Positions 1 to 6,856 of a stretch of DNA of 13,564 nt are shown here, piece after piece. Source of the stretch: CAYGJN01 sp964350135 (GTDB lineage: Bacteria; Bdellovibrionota; Bacteriovoracia; Bacteriovoracales; Bacteriovoracaceae); NCBI GenBank assembly GCA_964350135.1, contig CAYGJN010000077.1:1-13564 (forward strand). The letters are read 5' to 3'. The notes under the pieces were generated by a model. It was not told where the DNA came from. It saw only the letters and a list, made by a program, of their open reading frames with translations, and searched no databases. The position numbers and the translations under genes were made by a program. Each line of letters opens with the position of its first letter. The first letter of the stretch is position 1.

Positions 1-51
1 GGTCTGCCGGCCATGATGAATAGTATTTATGAAAGGGCCAAAAATCTATGA
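1..51 (+). CDS. 3' end of an unidentified upstream gene (partial)
   Basis: Frame 1 is open from the first base to a TGA at 49-51 and encodes the tail GLPAMMNSIYERAKNL. The other two plus frames hit stops within the first 25 bases. The stop overlaps the next start as ATGA (48-51), the usual sign of translationally coupled genes in one operon, which is the main reason to believe this fragment. Sixteen residues are too few to assign a family. Confidence 0.5.
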   Translation, partial: GLPAMMNSIYERAKNL

Positions 52-359
52 GTGAGAAAAAAACAGAAAATAGACTTGGTGAAGTTTTTAAAAAAGTTGC
101 TTCTATTGGCCTAGGAGCAGCTTTTATGACTGAAGATGCTATCAGGTCTGCTCTTGGAGATCTACCAGTTACAAAAGATATTATTAACGGACTGGTTGAA
201 AGTGCTAAACAACAAAAAAATGAAGTCGTAAACTCTATTAAAGGTGAAGTTAAAAACTATCTCTCTAAAATAGACCCTTCTCAGGAGCTAGACCGTATCC
301 TTAATGATTATGAAATTGAGGTAAATGCCAAACTTAATTTCAAGAAAAAAAAGAAATAG
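48..359 (+). CDS. small lysine-rich helical protein, hypothetical (loosely phasin-like)
   Basis: This is a 103-residue soluble protein with no signal peptide or membrane segment. A short amphipathic stretch (residues 10-30, rich in G, A and V) is followed by a long predicted helix with alternating charges (about 45-75) and a run of lysines at the C-terminus. GAAAGG at 31-36 is a usable ribosome binding site, and the ATG overlaps the upstream stop as ATGA, so the start is secure. The overall look, small and helical with a sequence like 'AAFMTEDAIRSAL', recalls phasin-like or polyhydroxyalkanoate-granule-associated proteins. That is only an impression; I do not recognise a family. Its partner should be the upstream gene cut off by the window edge. 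Confidence 0.8.
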   Translation: MSEKKTENRLGEVFKKVASIGLGAAFMTEDAIRSALGDLPVTKDIINGLVESAKQQKNEVVNSIKGEVKNYLSKIDPSQELDRILNDYEIEVNAKLNFKKKKK

Positions 360-450
360 AACTACAGACAAATTAGTAGAAAGGCTAAAGATAATACAAT
401 AATTCAAAATATCCTTTGCAATATTGGCCAGTTTTTTTAATATTCTCAAT

Positions 451-1455
451 ATGGCAATAGCACAAAACTCACCTCTAGATTATCTTGATAAAGAGCAAAT
501 CCTCGAACTTCGGATCCGAGACTTAAACTTATCTCTTGAGAGTACTCCTTATTACAAATTATGCCTTAAGCTTCATCATGAGCTGGCCAAAAAAGGTCTT
601 AATTTCAGGCCACATTTTTGGGCCTCAGATGAATGGTTTTCTCCTGATGGCATAGGTGGTGTAGCGATCCCCTTCTATCTTTTTCACCCCAGACTTATAG
701 AGTTAGAAAAAGAATTTATGGGAGAAGCAGAAGGTGAAGACCCGAGAGATTTTTTAAGACTTCTTCGCCATGAATGTGGTCATGCTCTTGATAATGCCTT
801 TCATCTAAGAAAAAATAAATCAAGACAAAAAATATTTGGCAGACCTGGACTAACCTACCCAAAGTCTTATCTTCCAGACCCAAAAAGTAAATATTTTGTA
901 AGACATCTAAAAAACCATTATGCCCAGGCCCATCCAGAAGAAGACTGGGCCGAAACCTTTGCGGTTTGGCTAACTGATAATTCTTGGAAATCAATTTATA
1001 AAAATTGGCCATGTATTGAAAAACTAAACTTCATGGACCAATTAATGAAAAAACTTAAAGATAAAAAACCTCTTAATACGAAACAGACTACCTATAATCA
1101 TGCCCGTAATTTAAATATTAGTTTAAAAGACTATTATAAAACTAAAACTAAGCAATATAGAATTAACAGATGTTATTTTGCTAAAGAATCAAAAGATCTT
1201 TTTACTGATTTACCATCCAAGATAACTGCTCAAAAATATTTACGTACTCAACGAAAGTTTCTTATAAGCTCTTTAAACACTAGATTAAAAAGACCTGTCA
1301 GTGAAGTTAAACCTTTAATCCAAGAATTTGAAAACTCGACTAAAACACTTTATATCAATAACCTCGATCCTAAAATAAACTCCCAGATTCTTGCAATCAT
1401 CGAATCCAAAAGTCATAATTACTATAAGAAAGGTCTTCACCGGATAATTATGTGA
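451..1455 (+). CDS. putative zinc-binding metallopeptidase (HExxH, Peptidase_Mx-like)
   Basis: This is a predicted cytoplasmic zinc metallopeptidase of the family often labelled putative zinc-binding metallo-peptidase (PF15887-like). Numbered from the upstream TTG at 424, the signature is RHECGHALD, with the HExxH zinc site at residues 116-120. The block HPEEDWAETFAVWL (170-183) follows and should hold the third, acidic ligand (E177, or the neighbouring E173/D174). The N-terminal FRPHFWASDEWFSPDG segment (61-76) also fits the family as I remember it. I prefer the ATG at 451 because family similarity begins only around residue 29 of the longer form. The TTG at 424 is possible; neither has a Shine-Dalgarno sequence. 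The C-terminal 130 residues are lysine-rich and unrecognised. The stop overlaps the next start as GTGA, so the peptidase and the ATP-grasp enzyme are probably made together. Substrate unknown. Confidence 0.85.
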   Translation: MAIAQNSPLDYLDKEQILELRIRDLNLSLESTPYYKLCLKLHHELAKKGLNFRPHFWASDEWFSPDGIGGVAIPFYLFHPRLIELEKEFMGEAEGEDPRDFLRLLRHECGHALDNAFHLRKNKSRQKIFGRPGLTYPKSYLPDPKSKYFVRHLKNHYAQAHPEEDWAETFAVWLTDNSWKSIYKNWPCIEKLNFMDQLMKKLKDKKPLNTKQTTYNHARNLNISLKDYYKTKTKQYRINRCYFAKESKDLFTDLPSKITAQKYLRTQRKFLISSLNTRLKRPVSEVKPLIQEFENSTKTLYINNLDPKINSQILAIIESKSHNYYKKGLHRIIM

Positions 1456-2462
1456 AAAAACGGATTCTAGTTCTCATGCATGAGGACACAGTCCCGCCAA
1501 AATTTTCAGGAATTAATAAAAGCGAAAAAGAATTTGCTCCCTGGGCAACTGAATATGATGTATGTTCTGAGCTTTGTAAAATAGGTCATGAAGTTAAGGC
1601 CCTCGGTGTTCAGTATGACCTTAAAATTATTAGAGATACCATAGACGAATTTAAACCTCATCTCGTGTTTAATCTTTTAGAAGAGTTTCAATCCCAGGCC
1701 ATCTTTGATCAAAATATTGTAAGCTATTTAGAACTTTTAAAAATGCCTTACACAGGTTGTAACCCAAGAGGTTTAATTCTCGCTCGAGACAAGGCCTTAG
1801 CAAAGAAAATTTTGAGCTATCATAGAATCAAGACGTCTAATTTTTTTGTCATTGAAAAAGGCAAAAAGATTTTTGTACCTAAAAATATTCAATATCCCCT
1901 TATTATAAAATGCCTTAATGAAGAAGCATCTATGGGCCTAGGTAAGGCCTCAGTGGTGACCAATGAAGAAAAGTTAAAAGAAAGAGTAAAGTTTGTTCAT
2001 GAGTCTTGCCATGATGATGCTATTATTGAAGATTTTATCGAAGGAAGAGAGTTTTTTGTCGGAGTCTATGGACATAAACGCTTAAAAGCACTACCAGCAT
2101 GGGAGCTCTTTTTTAAAAATGTTGAAAACCCTCAACGTGAATTTTATTCTTCCAGAGCAAAATTTAATTCAGACTACAGATCTAAAAAAGGGATCAATAC
2201 AGGAAAGGCAAAAATCAAGACAGATCTTGAAAGCAGATTACAGACTCTTGCAAAAAAAGTTTATAAACGATTAGGCTTAAGTGGTTATGCTCGAATTGAT
2301 TTTAGAGTTACGGATAGTGGAGATATTTATATTCTTGAAGCAAACCCAAATCCAAATATTGCAAAAGATGATGAATTTGCTTTAAGTGCACATTATCTAG
2401 GTTTAGATTACTCTCAATTATTAAAAAAAATTATTTCTCAGGCCTTATCGTCCAGTCTTTAA
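1452..2462 (+). CDS. ATP-grasp ligase, D-Ala-D-Ala ligase-like
   Basis: This 336-residue ATP-grasp enzyme has the D-alanine-D-alanine ligase fold. Such enzymes activate a carboxylate as an acyl phosphate and join it to an amine. Landmarks in order are LVFNLLEEF (71-79), PYTG (99-102), DK (113-114), ATP-lysine region PLIIK (149-153) with the loop ASMGLG (159-164), IIEDFIEGRE (191-200), RIDF (281-284) and the magnesium site LEANPNP (295-301). The start is GTG, overlapping the metallopeptidase stop as GTGA. I would not call it ddl: the sequence replacing the Ddl substrate loop (FYSSRAKFNSDYRSKKG, 231-247) is unusual. Tight coupling to a peptidase also suggests a specialised amide or peptide ligase. 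Its last 18 bases overlap the end of the convergent lipoprotein gene. ATP-grasp assignment is firm; substrate is unknown. Confidence 0.88.
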   Translation: MKKRILVLMHEDTVPPKFSGINKSEKEFAPWATEYDVCSELCKIGHEVKALGVQYDLKIIRDTIDEFKPHLVFNLLEEFQSQAIFDQNIVSYLELLKMPYTGCNPRGLILARDKALAKKILSYHRIKTSNFFVIEKGKKIFVPKNIQYPLIIKCLNEEASMGLGKASVVTNEEKLKERVKFVHESCHDDAIIEDFIEGREFFVGVYGHKRLKALPAWELFFKNVENPQREFYSSRAKFNSDYRSKKGINTGKAKIKTDLESRLQTLAKKVYKRLGLSGYARIDFRVTDSGDIYILEANPNPNIAKDDEFALSAHYLGLDYSQLLKKIISQALSSSL

Positions 2463-3047
2463 TTCAAATGCATAACCAACGGCACCTATGTCTTGAACTG
2501 TCTCATCTGTAAGATTAGATTTTAAATCAGCGAAATTATCAATGATAAGAATATGTCCCCCCATGGCCTTAACCATTTTTTTCATAGTTTTTGTCATGCG
2601 CTCTCTTCTTTGCTTAATAGCATCCTCATCATTTGATGAATCACTAACAAAACATGGCCAATAAGTTGGTAGCAAATACCAAACCCCTAATGTAATCCAT
2701 CCAAAAGGTTGTTGAAAATGACAAACACCTCTTCTCCAGTCCTGGTCTTCAGCATAATCATAAAAACCTATTAGCTCTGGTTTATTATATTGAGCGTAGA
2801 CTTTCCCAAGATAGCGATACTTAGAACTTTTAAGAACTCTGATTTTTCCTTTTTTATTTCTTGTAAGTCCTTTTGGGAGTTGTTCGTGAAACACTCTAAT
2901 ATCTTCAGACTTTTCCCAAGTAAGTTTTGCAGCAAGAGTCTCCAGTGCCCTACTTTCTTTTGGATTATTAACAAAGAATTTGGGTTTATAGCTTAACTTG
3001 GCACAACCACTCAAAATAAGAACAGATAGAATTAGATAAATTTTCAT
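2445..3047 (-). CDS. hypothetical lipoprotein
   Basis: This 200-residue protein has a classic lipoprotein signal: a short basic start, a hydrophobic core, and the lipobox LSGC with Cys15 as the predicted lipidation site. Ala follows the Cys rather than Asp, so outer-membrane sorting is more likely than inner-membrane retention. The mature part is basic near the start, contains aromatic and cysteine-containing segments (WRRGVCHF, TYWPCF), and ends in an alpha/beta-looking stretch (KAMGGHILIIDNF). I do not recognise the family. The gene starts 18 bases after the panD stop, so it probably belongs to the pgsA-serB-panD unit. It has no Shine-Dalgarno sequence, but a weak promoter may sit just upstream. 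Its 3' end overlaps the convergent ATP-grasp gene by 18 bases. Confidence 0.82.
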   Translation of the reverse strand: MKIYLILSVLILSGCAKLSYKPKFFVNNPKESRALETLAAKLTWEKSEDIRVFHEQLPKGLTRNKKGKIRVLKSSKYRYLGKVYAQYNKPELIGFYDYAEDQDWRRGVCHFQQPFGWITLGVWYLLPTYWPCFVSDSSNDEDAIKQRRERMTKTMKKMVKAMGGHILIIDNFADLKSNLTDETVQDIGAVGYAFELKTGR

Positions 3048-3065
3048 AATATTAGTGTAGTGAAT

Positions 3066-3407
3066 TTAAAGGTAACGGACAAACTGGTTTTTAGAATCAA
3101 CTAAAATAGATTTTGCTTCTACAGGTTTGTCTGAGTAAAGAAATCCTAAAATAATGATCTCTTCACCTTTTTTAACAAGATGAGCTGCTGCACCGTTTAT
3201 ACAAATCACGCCACTGCCACGAGGCCCTGGTATTGCATAGGTCTCTAATCGAACACCACTTGTATTTGAGACGATTAAAACTTTTTGTCCATTCCAAAGA
3301 TCAATCTTATCCATAAGATCTTCATCAATAGTCACACTGCCTATATAGGCCAAGTTTGCTTCTGTGACTGTAGCTTTGTGAATTTTGCAATGTAATAACT
3401 CTCGCAT
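3066..3407 (-). CDS. panD: aspartate 1-decarboxylase (pyruvoyl-dependent)
   Basis: PanD decarboxylates L-aspartate to beta-alanine, the building block of pantothenate and hence coenzyme A, in the cytoplasm. The proenzyme cleaves itself at a Gly-Ser bond so that Ser becomes the pyruvoyl cofactor. Here that bond is G23-S24 in YIGSVTID. Other expected residues are present: K8, R53, Y57 (ETYAI) and the INGAAAH block with N71. At 113 residues it is slightly shorter than the usual 120-130, the difference lying at the poorly conserved C-terminus. The start overlaps the serB stop by one base (TAATG), so translation is probably coupled. No other pantothenate gene is in the window. Confidence 0.96.
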   Translation of the reverse strand: MRELLHCKIHKATVTEANLAYIGSVTIDEDLMDKIDLWNGQKVLIVSNTSGVRLETYAIPGPRGSGVICINGAAAHLVKKGEEIIILGFLYSDKPVEAKSILVDSKNQFVRYL

Positions 3408-4597
3408 TATTTAACCTGTTCAGATTCACGAATCCCTAAAAAATAAAGGATTGTTGTCATAGGCCCATAGCTCATATGATGATCCGCTTCTCTTCTTACA
3501 ATATCCTTAGCATGAAAGGCAATGCCTAGCCCTGCTCGTGCAAGCATTGGCAAATCATTGGCCCCATCCCCTATGGCAACTACTTGATCTAATGAAATAT
3601 TCTCTTGCTGCGCAATAAGATCAATAAGCATGGCCTTTTGCTCAGCATTTATAATTGTTCCTTGAACTTTACCCGTTAACTTATCTCCAGATACCTCTAG
3701 TTCATTAGCAAAAGCATAATCCAAACCAAGCTGATTTTTTAAGGCCTGTGCAAAATAACTAAACCCACCTGAGATAAGTGCAACTTTATAACCTAATGCT
3801 TTTACGGTTTTAATAAAGTCTGGTACCCCGGGAGTTAAGGGTAGAGTATTTAATATTTTTTGAAGTTCAGCTACAGGAAGGCCTTCTAGCCTTGAAACTC
3901 TTTCTATAAGAGACTCATTAAAATCAATCTCGCCATTCATGGCCCGTTCTGTAATTTCTGCAATCTCTTCACCTACTCCATGAACTCTGGCCATTTCATT
4001 AATAACCTCAGTTTGAATAAGAGTTGAATCCATATCAAAAACAATTAATCTTTTTGAGCGTCTGTAGATATTTTCTCTCAAAAATGCAACATCGACTTTT
4101 GATGAATGAGAAATTTCCATTAATCTTTGCTTAACTAGTTTTAAGTCTAGATCAACTGGTAAAAGAGCTGAGATTTCTAATGATCTAAAATTGAGCCCCG
4201 AATTTACATTATCAATTCTTAAAATATTTATTTGAAAACCTGCAAGCATATTTGAAAGGCTGCAAATAAAATCAGGTGTAATCCGCTGACTTGAAACACA
4301 ACTTAAAATAAATTTATCACCATCTCTAAACTGAACTGAATTCGGAGCCACTTCTTTAAAATCTAGCTGCATACCCATTTTTTTAGCGTTAAAAAGAAGC
4401 TCTTTTACAAGTGCTGTATCCATAAGATCAGGCTCATCCGCTGTCAGTAAAATACTCAAAGAAAGAAGTCCATGAGTTACAGACTGTCCCATATCAATAA
4501 TTTCAAAATTAGAATCTACAATGCTATTCATTAAACCAGCAGTAATACCTGGTTTATCTGGGCCTGAAACTGTTATAAGAAGGCTTTTAGAATTCAT
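3407..4597 (-). CDS. serB: phosphoserine phosphatase with N-terminal ACT domains
   Basis: SerB hydrolyses O-phosphoserine to L-serine, the last step of serine synthesis, in the cytoplasm. The C-terminal half is a HAD phosphatase: nucleophile motif DMDST (D188, D190, T192), ISGG (275-278), K321 and the metal site GDGAND (343-348). The N-terminal half holds two ACT-like regions, the first clear (SGPDKPGITAGL, residues 11-22, continuing to about 75) and the second, about 92-168, more divergent. ACT domains usually bind an amino acid, so feedback by serine is plausible. At 396 residues it matches the long two-ACT SerB class rather than the short enterobacterial form. The start overlaps the pgsA stop as ATGA, and the stop overlaps panD, placing serB in the middle of a coupled unit. 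Confidence 0.96.
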   Translation of the reverse strand: MNSKSLLITVSGPDKPGITAGLMNSIVDSNFEIIDMGQSVTHGLLSLSILLTADEPDLMDTALVKELLFNAKKMGMQLDFKEVAPNSVQFRDGDKFILSCVSSQRITPDFICSLSNMLAGFQINILRIDNVNSGLNFRSLEISALLPVDLDLKLVKQRLMEISHSSKVDVAFLRENIYRRSKRLIVFDMDSTLIQTEVINEMARVHGVGEEIAEITERAMNGEIDFNESLIERVSRLEGLPVAELQKILNTLPLTPGVPDFIKTVKALGYKVALISGGFSYFAQALKNQLGLDYAFANELEVSGDKLTGKVQGTIINAEQKAMLIDLIAQQENISLDQVVAIGDGANDLPMLARAGLGIAFHAKDIVRREADHHMSYGPMTTILYFLGIRESEQVK

Positions 4598-5223
4598 TGT
4601 TTCTCCAAAAAATCACTTCTTTTCTCTTTTAGCCTTTTCACAAGATTAGCTGAATATATAACAGCTGAGTAAAGAGAAAGAGCAGTTGCACCATAGATAA
4701 AAACTGTTCCAACTGGATACATATCAACGAGACCAAAGAAACTACCGTTGGCCATAAGCATAGGTATGGCCACCATTTGCATGGCCGTTTTCCACTTACC
4801 TAACTCACTTACTGGCACTGAGAGCCCTTCATGTTGGGCCAAAAGTCTTAATGAGGTAATATAAAACTCTCTTAATACAAGAGTAATAACCACAAGCGCA
4901 GAAACTCTCTCCAAACTATCAAGCATAATAAGCGAGCTTACAATCAAGAATTTGTCGGCAATAGGATCAAGAAAGGACCCAAAAACTGTTGTTATATCTC
5001 TTTTTCTTGCAATATAACCATCCACAAAATCTGTAATGCTAGCAAAGATAAATATCCAACCAGCAATAAGACCACAAGTGGCTCCCCAAGAAAGAAAAAA
5101 TTGTAACTCAAGCTTTTCAAGATATAAAAGCCCTATAACCACAGGGATTAAAAGCATCCTAAAAATAGTTATTCTGTTTGGGAGATTATCAATCTCTAGA
5201 TCATTGGAATGAGATGAGTTCAT
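4594..5223 (-). CDS. pgsA: CDP-diacylglycerol--glycerol-3-phosphate 3-phosphatidyltransferase
   Basis: PgsA moves the phosphatidyl group from CDP-diacylglycerol to glycerol-3-phosphate in the inner membrane, the committed step to phosphatidylglycerol and cardiolipin. The CDP-alcohol phosphotransferase signature is complete: D65, D68-G69, A72-R73, G82, D86 and D90. The NLPNRITIFRMLLIP start (residues 13-27) is typical of PgsA, and four or more hydrophobic segments follow. Length (209) is normal for the family with a slightly long N-terminus. The reading frame is closed just upstream by a TAA, so the ATG at 5223 is the only reasonable start. It has no Shine-Dalgarno sequence and is instead preceded by a perfect inverted repeat reaching into the start codon. 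The stop overlaps serB as ATGA. Confidence 0.95.
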   Translation of the reverse strand: MNSSHSNDLEIDNLPNRITIFRMLLIPVVIGLLYLEKLELQFFLSWGATCGLIAGWIFIFASITDFVDGYIARKRDITTVFGSFLDPIADKFLIVSSLIMLDSLERVSALVVITLVLREFYITSLRLLAQHEGLSVPVSELGKWKTAMQMVAIPMLMANGSFFGLVDMYPVGTVFIYGATALSLYSAVIYSANLVKRLKEKRSDFLEKQ

Positions 5224-5250
5224 GGTGTGAATTTATCAGAATTCACACCA
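5223..5250 (-). promoter_or_regulatory. 11-bp perfect inverted repeat touching the pgsA start codon
   Basis: The arms TGGTGTGAATT (5223-5233 on the plus strand) and AATTCACACCA (5240-5250) are exact reverse complements around a six-base loop. On the pgsA transcript the hairpin ends on the A of the start codon. No T-run follows on either strand, so a Rho-independent terminator is unlikely. It could be a DNA operator or an RNA hairpin affecting pgsA translation. The TGTGA/TCACA half-sites are spaced too widely for a standard CRP site. The repeat is certain; its role is not. Confidence 0.5.
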
Positions 5251-5281
5251 CTCTGACCAGGATTAGACTCTTAATTTATCT

Positions 5282-6187
5282 CTATGGTCTAGACATTGTA
5301 GATTGACGAGACTGATCTCTTATACAATCACCTGAAAAGCTATGATCGCTTGATCTCTCTCTTGGTACAACTGAGAAATAACGAAGAAGAGCATTAACAT
5401 CTTGTGAGTACACAGCTCCTCTAGACATCTCAAGTAGAGCAACCCAAACACCATACTGAAGATAGGCCCAATCCTCAAAAGTTCCTACAGCAGGGTAAAT
5501 AACTGCTTTATGAGTACCAACCGAATAACCATTTGCTTCAACAGCATAAGTTGTCGCATCTACAAAAAGGTTATGATCAGGAGATTGATCATCCTCAGTA
5601 TAAAAACCAAATGGGAATGTAAAAGTTCCGATATAGCCATGAACAGTTACAGCTGAAACAATATCTTTCTCTGCAACAAAGCCGGCAAGGTTTTTGATAC
5701 TCTTAAGCTTAAAATAACTATGCTCAGTACAAACATCTGGATAATCTCTATTAGGATCATGCCAACGTCCTTTGGCATCTTGCTCTTCTCTTCTACGTCT
5801 GTCATATCCAGAAATATTAAGAACTGGAAAAACATAAAAAACACTATCTTTTAATGAAAGGCTAAATAAATTGTCCCCATTTTCAAAAATCTCTAAAAGT
5901 GTGCTTGCGTACTCAACTGTCAGTGGAGCTGCATCTACTTCATTACCATGGTGAGTTCCAACTAATAATTTGTTCACTTTTTGGTCTGAGCTTGTAAATG
6001 GTGCTTCAATTCTTAGACCTAAAATTTCAGTGCCTTGATCGTTCGTTCCAAGGCTCACAATTTGAGACATTGTAGGGTATTGCGCATTAATAGACCTCAG
6101 CCTTTCAACAATCTCGTCATAACGACCGGCCATAGCTCCTTGAGCTAAAATAAATAATGCTAAAACGCTTAAAATTCTTATCTTCAT
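5282..6187 (-). CDS. secreted M14-family zinc carboxypeptidase
   Basis: This is a 301-residue exported metallocarboxypeptidase, expected to remove C-terminal residues from peptides in the periplasm or outside the cell. Residues 1-20 form a signal peptide ending in AMA, with cleavage likely before G21. Zinc ligands are H80 and E83 (THHGNEVD) and H183 (TVHGY). The N146-R147 pair should bind the substrate carboxylate, and E253 (LLEMSR) is the likely catalytic glutamate. GTFEDWAY (235-242) is also typical of M14. The last 35 residues are polar and unrecognised. The start is well supported by AGGGAGAA just upstream. Whether it cuts host protein, peptidoglycan peptides or something else cannot be read from the sequence. 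A possible FNR/CRP-type box lies upstream. pgsA follows after 58 bases, so co-transcription is possible. Confidence 0.92.
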   Translation of the reverse strand: MKIRILSVLALFILAQGAMAGRYDEIVERLRSINAQYPTMSQIVSLGTNDQGTEILGLRIEAPFTSSDQKVNKLLVGTHHGNEVDAAPLTVEYASTLLEIFENGDNLFSLSLKDSVFYVFPVLNISGYDRRRREEQDAKGRWHDPNRDYPDVCTEHSYFKLKSIKNLAGFVAEKDIVSAVTVHGYIGTFTFPFGFYTEDDQSPDHNLFVDATTYAVEANGYSVGTHKAVIYPAVGTFEDWAYLQYGVWVALLEMSRGAVYSQDVNALLRYFSVVPRERSSDHSFSGDCIRDQSRQSTMSRP

Positions 6188-6215
6188 ATTTTCTCCCTAC
6201 GATAGATTGCAGTAA

Positions 6216-6221
6216 AGTATA
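6216..6221 (-). promoter_or_regulatory. candidate -10 element for the carboxypeptidase gene
   Basis: TATACT on the minus strand (5 of 6 to the sigma-70 -10 consensus) would start transcription near 6209, giving a 22-base leader that contains the ribosome binding site. There is no good -35 hexamer at 16-18 bases, which is typical of activator-dependent promoters and fits the box described separately. Confidence 0.4.
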
Positions 6222-6243
6222 GGGAATAAGTCTTGTAAAGAAA

Positions 6244-6257
6244 ATGATCTTTATCAA
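6244..6257 (-). promoter_or_regulatory. FNR/CRP-family-like binding site upstream of the carboxypeptidase
   Basis: The plus strand reads ATGAT-CTTT-ATCAA, a 9-of-10 match to the FNR/FixK consensus TTGAT-N4-ATCAA. Its centre lies between 6250 and 6251. With the -10 element at 6216-6221 and start near 6209, this is position -41.5, the standard place for a class II activator that replaces the -35 contact. A further half-site ATCAA lies at 6267-6271. Such motifs occur by chance in AT-rich DNA, so the spacing is the stronger argument. Confidence 0.4.
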
Positions 6258-6327
6258 ATAAATTCTATCAAGATTAACCCGGCGCGTTGCATTAATTTAC
6301 ACCATTTATGCCAAACCTGATTGAGCT

Positions 6328-6333
6328 TATAAT
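6328..6333 (+). promoter_or_regulatory. candidate -10 element for the FliG-like gene
   Basis: A perfect TATAAT would start transcription near 6340, giving a leader of about 16 bases with GGAG at 6347-6350, five bases before the ATG at 6356. The -35 side (TTTATG at 6305-6310, 17-base spacer) matches poorly. The 6188-6349 intergenic region thus appears to hold two divergent promoters and nothing else I can recognise. Confidence 0.4.
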
Positions 6334-6355
6334 AATCTCTTAGCCTGGAGTGGTC

Positions 6356-6856
6356 ATGAGTCTAGAATTTGGTGAAATTGAAGGAAAAATTAAGCGAATA
6401 CAGCAAAGCCTTAGGCGCTCAAGAGGCAACCCTTCTACTGCCCATGGCATTCTAGAAAACTCAACCAGAGAAGAAATCAACTCCATTATGGGTTATCTAG
6501 AAAGCACTGCCCCTGCTGATTATGTGGCCATTAAAGAAAATATTATTCTTTTTGAAGATCTCTATCAAATAGATCAAAAGACTGTTGTTCAAATCATTAA
6601 TAAGTTTGATTCAAGAATGGTAGGACTTGCACTTCGAAGCACAACATGTGAGTTAATTGATGTTTTTCTTAAATATGCCCCAAGAGACGATAAGGACAAT
6701 ATAAACGATATCCTTAATGGTCCTGAACAAAAAGAAAGTGATATCGATATGGCACGCAAGAAAATTCTGCTTTTCATTAGGCCACAAGTAAAATCAGGCA
6801 CTATCAATATTATTGGTGGGAAAGTTCCCGATGAGACTGATAATATTTTGGTCTAA
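6356..6856 (+). CDS. stand-alone FliG C-terminal-domain-like protein
   Basis: This 166-residue soluble protein reads like the last part of the flagellar motor switch protein FliG. The stretch GILENSTREEINSIMGYLES (31-50), followed by ILFEDL (64-69), QKTVVQIINKFDSR (74-87), LALRS (91-95), GP (122-123) and a final amphipathic helix ending about 155, follows the FliG order of end-of-middle-domain helix, FEDL linker, LALKG-type helix, torque helix and C-terminal helix. The N-terminal domain and most of the middle domain are absent. The helix that carries the rotor charges in real FliG reads APRDDKDNINDIL (108-120), only partly keeping them. An in-frame GTG at 6350 overlaps the GGAG ribosome binding site, so the ATG at 6356 is the better start. 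No flagellar gene is nearby. Homology is inferred by eye; the function is unknown. Its stop overlaps that of apt. Confidence 0.8.
   Translation: MSLEFGEIEGKIKRIQQSLRRSRGNPSTAHGILENSTREEINSIMGYLESTAPADYVAIKENIILFEDLYQIDQKTVVQIINKFDSRMVGLALRSTTCELIDVFLKYAPRDDKDNINDILNGPEQKESDIDMARKKILLFIRPQVKSGTINIIGGKVPDETDNILV

Noticed and set aside
424..426. TTG as the start of the metallopeptidase
   Set aside because: It has no ribosome binding site and adds nine residues outside the conserved family region. The ATG at 451 is preferred, although the TTG cannot be excluded.
716..1012. Minus-strand open frame of 98 codons
   Set aside because: It lies wholly inside the metallopeptidase gene across its HExxH region, has no ribosome binding site and no recognisable motif.
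2415..2444. T8 run on the minus strand just after the lipoprotein stop, as a terminator
   Set aside because: No hairpin precedes it; only the loopless AAGGCCTT-like palindrome is nearby, so it does not qualify as an intrinsic terminator.
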